From Phallusia fumigata (lineage: Eukaryota > Chordata > Ascidiacea > Phlebobranchia > Ascidiidae): DNA of 64,000 nucleotides. This document shows, piece after piece, positions 57,844-64,000 of the stretch. Position 1 is the first letter of the stretch, and the number at the start of each line of letters is the position of its first letter. Position numbers and translations under genes: made by a program. The stretch covers positions 1 through 64,000 of the forward strand of contig QXVZ01020464.1 in NCBI GenBank assembly GCA_008931825.1, given 5' to 3'. The notes below the pieces were generated by a model. The model did not search any database. It had not been told where the DNA came from and worked only from the letters and a program-made list of their open reading frames with translations.

Positions 57844-58950
57844 ATGTTGACCATATTTCGAAAACGACAACTGAAACACAAGTTAAAAAGTCGAGTTATC
57901 ACCAAAGAAGACGATCAAACCACAACAACTGTCCACAATCTCCTTGCCAGCTTTGAACAACAGCAGTTGGATAATCTAAACCTCGCATTGGATTCAAGAG
58001 ACGGCAGTTGCACCCCTTGTATAGATTTGCCCCCAAAGCTAGGGGGGAAAGGGGTAGTGGATTTAGCAATGGCCGTATGTAAAGCATACAGATGGCCAGA
58101 ACTGCAAAGCGCTTTGTCTGCTAAGAAAATGCCTTTTTGTAAATCATCAAACACCATATGCCTCAATCCTTTTCATTATACATTGTTTATTGGTAAGTTT
58201 TTTAAGTTTTAAAGTTTCCTTTGTCAAAAACAAATGATTTTGTTAAAAAATATTTTTATTCATTTATAATTTTTTTTTAATGTTAGTGTTTAATATGCCA
58301 CATTTCTTACAGCAGAAAAACAGTAAACCTTGAACTGAACATTTTTTGTTGGTAATTTTGGGCATCTGTAAAATGGCAACCAAACCTCATGACATCTATA
58401 ACTATTTTATGATTTTCTCCAGTTAAACATAGGGGATAAACATTGTGGCAATCAAAATTTGTTCTGTGACATTCAAAACTGTTTGAGAAAAGATTTAACT
58501 GCTAACCGAACTAGTGCAAATACTTTACAGATATTCCCTTTACCTCGCTCGATTTATTCAACTTCCCCAACGAAGAATGTCAAGGTAAAATTATAAGTTT
58601 TATTGCTTCGCTGAAAATTGCAGGGCTTGTGTTTGGTTCAATATGTTAATTTAAACTCTCAGCAAGTGCATTCTAAACAACTTGAGAACATTGCCTTGAA
58701 ATTATGGAATCTAAAGTGTTGTGTCCCTGTAGAGAGAATTTAAAAAATCATCACCACAACAAACTCTTTCATACCAAATCAATAAAAAAACATCTACTTC
58801 CCACAACCAAAACAAGCAGTCCACCCACTGGAGATAAAATAAACAACAAGTGGCAGTCTGATGTTGAAGGCAACTCATAATGACCATTCTGTTTTGCAGG
58901 TGATGAAAGTATGTGCTCTGAGACAGAGACTGGCTCAATGTGCTTTCAAG
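57844..58950 (+). CDS. SMAD6/7-like: Inhibitory Smad (Smad6/7-like), MH1 part, exons 1-3; 3' part off-window
   Basis: Exon 1 is 57844-58192, exon 2 is 58531-58584 and exon 3 is 58900-58950; all introns are phase 1 with GT/AG ends. ATG at 57844 gives MLTIFRKRQLKHKLKSR, close to the MFRTKR start of vertebrate Smad7; upstream the frame closes with a stop. The MH1 domain spans about residues 30-116: ALDSRDGSCTPCIDLP, VCKAYRWPELQ (Smad7 LCKVFRWPDLR) and ICLNPFHYTLFI, with the zinc-binding Cys and His (C99, C106, H111). The match is to inhibitory rather than receptor-regulated Smads. The linker seen so far (exons 2 and 3) is short and acidic, with no PPxY motif for Smurf binding. No MH2 exon is visible up to 64000, so the gene is cut by the window or has a long third intron. 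I-Smads block TGF-beta/BMP receptor signalling. Confidence 0.85.
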
Positions 58951-61900
58951 GTAATTATTATCACTGAAATAAACTAAAAAATTGGAAAGTTTTGATACAG
59001 TCTGAAATCAATAGTCAATGTTTTCTGTGTAAAAATGTGAGAGAATTGAAAAAAGACTGATTTGAGGCAGGGCTTTCCAAAATAAGGGCAGGGCTTCCCA
59101 AAATAGGGCAATTTTTAGGGGTTACAAGTACATTATTTTTGAAGTGTTTGTTTTCGTGTGCTACAGTTTTAGAAAATGTATTAAACGTTTTTTTTGAACT
59201 GTTTATCACTGACAAATGCAAAGAGTCGCAGAAAACTTAAGCAAATAATTTGGGGTCGCAGACTAAAAGTGTGGGAAGCCCTGGTTTTAAGTGCCATGTC
59301 TGTGTTTTGCTCAAATAAATCGATCAACATTACAGTATGACACACAGGCTAACAGCAAAAAACCCTTGATTTACTCCTTGCTAGTAGCAATTTTTAGTTA
59401 CTGCAAAAGTCATTCTAAAAATAAACTGGTAAATGAGTTGTAATGAACAACTTTTATATTTTATGTCAGTGGCAAACATTTGTTTTACGACCTAGTTTTC
59501 TTCAACACATAAAAAACCTACTACAATTGAATTGCGAAGGAATTTTCTTTTGTACATAGTCATGTCATCATTAAATGTTTTGATAGCAATAAAGTCAAGT
59601 ATTTTTAAGTCATTAAAACTTATGATTTGGCACCCATAACTACAAATTTTTAACTACAAATTGTAAAAAAATGAGCTGTATTTTATGCATGTATAACATA
59701 AGAGAAGTTTTGGTTATGTGGGACATTGCTTGTTATGGTAAAGTATGGTAAAATAAAAAATGAAACTCAAACCAAATTGCGATGCCAGTTAAAACTTGAT
59801 TTAACTTTTCTGAATTTAATTTAGTTTTTTTATTTGTCAAAAAATAGCACATGCAAATTTGAATAAATTGATTATTAATGCTGTTGCTCATTGAATTGTT
59901 GGGTTTTTGTGCATAGTATTAGGAAAGGGCACTTTTAAGGCAAGTAATTACTTCTGTATCACCAATATTGCCATATATACATGTCATGAAGGCCGCAAGG
60001 TCAATACAGGATGTTTTAACTCCAAAATTAGGAAGCAGTTGTTACAAATTGTTCACTGCATAATTACCCTGTAATCCAAGCTACAGCAACTTGAAACACT
60101 TTAGGTGTTTACGTTTGTGGTGAACTTCGCTGTGGGAAAATTTGTACACCGAATGGTTGAGGCTATTTTTAGCAGGAATGCTCAGAACTAATTGTTGCGG
60201 GCTTTTGCAATTGCTGGTTCATGTGTTGATTTTGTATTTTATGGTCTTTTTTAGTGATGAGATTTCAAGTTTTGCTGGAAAACTGTAAGGCGCATCATTT
60301 CAAGCAAACTGATAGCCCTGCTTGTTAACTTTGAGGCAGTCTAGATGCCTACAGATATATATGTCTTGTTTAACAACGTTTACATTAGTGTACTGTATGT
60401 CTTTACTTTGGGTGAAAATTTTTGCAGAACATTTACAACTTGTTAGCTGCTCATGATGCATGGCAGATGATTGTTATGCTGTTGAATATTTTTTGCGATC
60501 TGCATTTAATAGGTCAAACAATCAAAAATGTTTATATTCTTCCTCTTCCCTAATAAGGCAATATGGGAGTTTAAAATAGCAGCAGGTGTGATAAAAACGT
60601 CCCTTGGTGATGTTAAGTCATCATGATAATAAAAAGATCGTCAAAAGGCGGTTATCAAAGGTTGCATTATTTGTCTATCGTTCCGATGAATTTGTTAATC
60701 TTAATGCCACTAATTTAATGTCATTCCGTGTTGCGCGATTATCAGAGATTTAACCAAACGTCTGAGAGGTTTATAAGCTTAGCATGAAACGAAACCACGT
60801 TGGCGTCGATGAGCGCGGCTTGCCAGTGATTTGCGTTCAGGCGATCCAACATTCCTTTCAAAATTCCTGACTGTTGTTGATGTCGCATGCACGCGGTTGC
60901 ACACATACAGCGGACTCGGAACGAGCTTTACGCAGCTAACCGTTGCGCTTGTCAATGGCACAGCGCCGCATGCTTGAAGTGTGTTTCCAAACAAGCTTAC
61001 ACTTGGAGAGCCTCAAGCTCGTTTGGGAACCAACGGCTGCGCCTGTAAAGAGCCCACGGTTGACTGCACGAAGCTCGGGAGAAAACCAGTTTTCAGCGCA
61101 CCAAATCAGGCGTGTCCAAGTGGCACCATCAAATTCACACACACAGGAAAAGCTAAAAATAATCGCTTACACTTTCGACTGGCACCAAGCGTTGCGCCAA
61201 GTGGAGGCTTGTTTCGTATTCAATTGGAGACGCCGAGGCTCAATTAAAATTCACCATGACCCAATTGGACGCCAAAGCTACAACTGAACTCCACAGATCG
61301 ACTGGAGATAATAACTACACGCGTTGAACTCCTTGGCGCCTGCGCGATGTAAAAACTTGACATTTTGTCATGTTTCGGAGCCGATGCTCCGCTGGATTAG
61401 TCCGTCTCGGTGGGTTAATTAAAAGCTCAAACCCAGGCGCCGAACATAAATGGCTGACGAGACTTTTCAAGCTCCCGGTGGGCGCCATGGATGCTTACGC
61501 GTTGTTTTGGTGGCACCGAGCGTTCTGATAGCTGTCTACCGAGGTTCCTTGATGTAAGCAACAATGAAAGGCGTGTGTCTAATGTTTGTGATGTCATAGG
61601 TGATAAACGGACAACCTTTGGCGCTTAAAATGGAGATTGCTTCGTTGTTGTGTAATTTGTTTGCGGTGCGGGTATAGCATGTGTATGTTTGGGTAAACAA
61701 AAGAGAAATAAACGAACGAAATAAATACAAAATGATTTCCAAAAAACGAACGAAATAATATATAGTGACCGCAAAATTTTCAAAAATTTTTCACAATACA
61801 TGTTTTTGTATGATTTTATTTCAAACAAGACAGCAAGCCTTGCTGTGTGTTTTCTGTGTCATCAAAAGTATTGCGCAAAAGGTAATTTGAATTTCAAAAC

Positions 61901-64000
61901 GCACCAAGTGACACTTTTCCTGAAGATCTTATTCATACAAGTTAAAACACACGCAAAACTATCTTCCACAGCAGCGAATGACCAGGCATCTTTATAGCGC
62001 ATCGGTTTATTTGCGACAAAGAATTCCGGTAAACACGAGGCTCTTCTTATTTTCCACATTTGATACGCGAAATAGTTTGCCATCGTTGTGGCGGTGACGT
62101 TTTTTGTGTGTTTAGCGTCGGCTTCCTTCGCGATGTCGCAGCGTGTTGTACCCGGTAAAATGCCTTGCCCTGTGTGCGACATTTGAGCTCCCAGTAAATA
62201 CTTGTAGCTTGCAAAAAGTTTTGCTTATTTTTAGGTAATATTGCCACATTTTTTGTCCCTGCATTTTTAATCGCTTGGAGTCCATCGAACTAACTTCTTT
62301 TAGTTTAGCGGTATTAGTTTTGTTTCAATCGTAATACTATTTTTGTACATGTTAAAGCTTTAGGTTTTTACATGCTTACAGCCTTACAGTTTCTTGGTTT
62401 TTTCCATTCAAGAATTCGTATACAATTTGCTTTAATTTGAAATATTCTGTGTTGGCTTTGTTTTATTATTGGTTCGAGTGTAGCTGTACAGAATACTCCG
62501 ACTTGCGACAACGCAGAGGTCAAAATCACGTTTTTTTATGAGTAACCAGCGAGCAATTTTTCCGCGAAACAAAACACGTTCCCTATGAACAAGGTTTATG
62601 ATTTGTTATATTTTTTACTAGTTTTTTAGTTTTCTCTTTACTTGACAACCGAACCGAATGCCAGCGTTTGAGTTCAGCTTGTTCGAGGAAAGGTGCTAGG
62701 GCGTGTATGTTTAATGCAAATTAATAATTTAGACTAATGCAAGTGGATCGAAACACAATCGAAAAACCGTGAAATTGTAATCGAAAATCGTTACTTTTTC
62801 GCATGTCAGCACACTACACGGCCAAAATAAATAAACAAACGGTAATAAACGGTTTTACATCGACCAAAAAGCAACAAAAAATCATTATTTCTCCCAAACC
62901 CTCAGGTCGACCCTTCGCTGAATTCCGACCTTATTAATTATGCACAGCGTGTACGAATTTTGACCTTAACTTGGCGGCTCAACGGTGCGTCCTCGCTGAT
63001 AATTAACGCTAAATGTGTGGTATGTTGGCTGTCGGCGCCGATATTGGTAATTGTGGTCGGCGAAACCGATTTATGCACAGACATTGTGGCGTGTTAACAC
63101 GAACAGTGTCATGTTTTTGAAAGGTTGGGTTTTATGCGGGTTTACGAACGAGCTTTGGGCAGTCAGTTATGGCTCTAAACTGTGAAACAGTGTTTACATT
63201 TTAAACGCCCAAACGTGGTTATGTTTTATGTGGCAAATAAGTTTTACTTAATAGGTATTGAAGGTTACCTTGAAACTCTTGACCATTTATGATGGTTCTG
63301 AAATGCGTAAATGTATAGCAGTATATTAACGTAGTGTCTGAAAGGTTCTTGAATTGTATGTAATTCCGGTTTTTGTTTGTTAACATACGCATTTACGTGA
63401 AGCATCGAGGTCTTTACAAATGCGCGTTCGGTCGAACTCTAATTATAGGCTTGATATTACATTTGTGCCCAATCTTATTTCGATGAACATTTTTGTGTAA
63501 AATTAGTCTCTCAACTTTAACAAGTTAAGATACTATTTTGGTTTAAATCTTTTTTGGTAAAATTCGCGTTTAATTTTAAAGGTAGTAGCATTTACACCGT
63601 TAACACACCAACCACAGTTCCACGCTAAATACCAGTGCCCCCGCATTTGCGAATTTTAGAAGCCAAGCCCGCTTTAATGCCGTCGGTGGGCAGCGAGTTT
63701 TCTTAGCAAATCTCCTCACCGCGGCAAGCAACGCACACGGAAAGGAGCCGGCCAAAAAGCGGAGCTGCGTGAAGCCTAGAAAGCTTATTTCAGCCAAATA
63801 TGTTTGTTTTAAAACGCCCGGCTACGACCATGCTGTTCTTTCTTGCGTGACTATCTTCCCTGGCCGTGGCTCTTACCGCATCGCTTTTCACTCCCTCGCG
63901 TGCTCAGGTAACCGCTCGTGGTTTGCGGAGCGTGACGGCCAGTCTCTTTGCTTGGCGGAGTTGTTTTTTTGTTTGAACGGCGCGGCGGAGAGACACAAAA
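58951..64000 (+). other. Probable third intron of the Smad gene, or intergenic
   Basis: Five kb without a recognisable MH2 exon or other gene. It contains one hAT-like element and a GC-rich right end (63830-64000) that could be a promoter or 5' exon. Short frames near 60940-61290 lack splice support or family motifs. Confidence 0.45.
59068..59283. mobile_element. hAT-like MITE (about 216 bp)
   Basis: Starts CAGGGCTTTCC and ends TGTGGGAAGCCCTG. The left terminus is repeated 21 bases further in (CAGGGCTTCCCA at 59089). The internal GGGGTCGCAGA and terminal sequence are hAT-like. The 8-base flanks match imperfectly. Confidence 0.65.

Noticed and set aside
60943-61287. 114-residue plus-strand frame after the Smad MH1 exons, considered as MH2
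   Set aside because: It lacks all MH2 landmarks (for example the VAYWE and L3-loop residues).

Overview
The window looks like genomic DNA of an ascidian tunicate, most likely Ciona. The base composition is AT-rich, introns are small (about 60 to 2,000 bases), and the chordate-type host genes are strongly diverged. The left part holds a tandem cluster of secreted 18-cysteine proteins that fit the vanabin (vanadium-binding) family, so far known only from ascidians. No species can be fixed from the sequence alone. Two single N positions (3680 and 25372) sit exactly between near-identical direct repeats. Both are best read as contig joins where overlapping ends were not merged.

Layout. Positions 1-18000 hold six vanabin-like genes or relics, all on the minus strand. 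Each has two coding exons and a phase-1 intron. Exon 1 encodes a signal peptide, a low-complexity basic stretch and 6 Cys; exon 2 encodes 12 Cys. The members are: copy 1 (170-488, second exon off-window), copy 2 (2124-3010), copy 3 (4897-6190), a divergent member with a long polyglutamate tail (6841-8191), copy 4 (12311-13357) and a decayed copy 5 (16448-17874). Copies 1 and 2 are a recent 2.5 kb tandem duplication. The spacers right of the acidic gene, copy 4 and copy 5 (8230-12300, 13430-16440, 17880-20540) are older paralogous blocks sharing an RFX/CRE/ETS-like promoter motif and, in two of them, a very well conserved stretch of about 260 bp.

The middle holds ordinary conserved genes. A 16-exon ARHGAP17/44 (RICH/nadrin) homologue with BAR, RhoGAP and proline-rich parts lies on the minus strand (22841-34653); two of its exons appear twice because of the duplication at the N. 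Then come an uninterrupted La/SSB gene on the minus strand (35332-36453), a 7 kb divergent intergenic region, an uninterrupted ceramide synthase on the plus strand (43570-44691), and a two-exon BLOC1S6/pallidin gene on the minus strand (45432-46277), convergent with it.

The right part (46300-64000) is mostly non-coding. It contains a 667 bp hAT element with a perfect 8 bp target duplication, tRNA-derived SINE-like sequence and GC/CpG-rich patches. It also holds the MH1 part of an inhibitory Smad (Smad6/7 type, 57844-58950); its MH2 exons are not visible and probably lie beyond the right edge. A perfect palindromic Smad-binding element lies 1.2 kb upstream of its start codon.

The most distinctive system is the vanabin-like cluster: one cysteine scaffold joined to different charged extensions (Gly/Arg/His repeats, Lys/Arg-rich, or polyglutamate). 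This would suit a set of extracellular metal-binding proteins diversified by tandem duplication.
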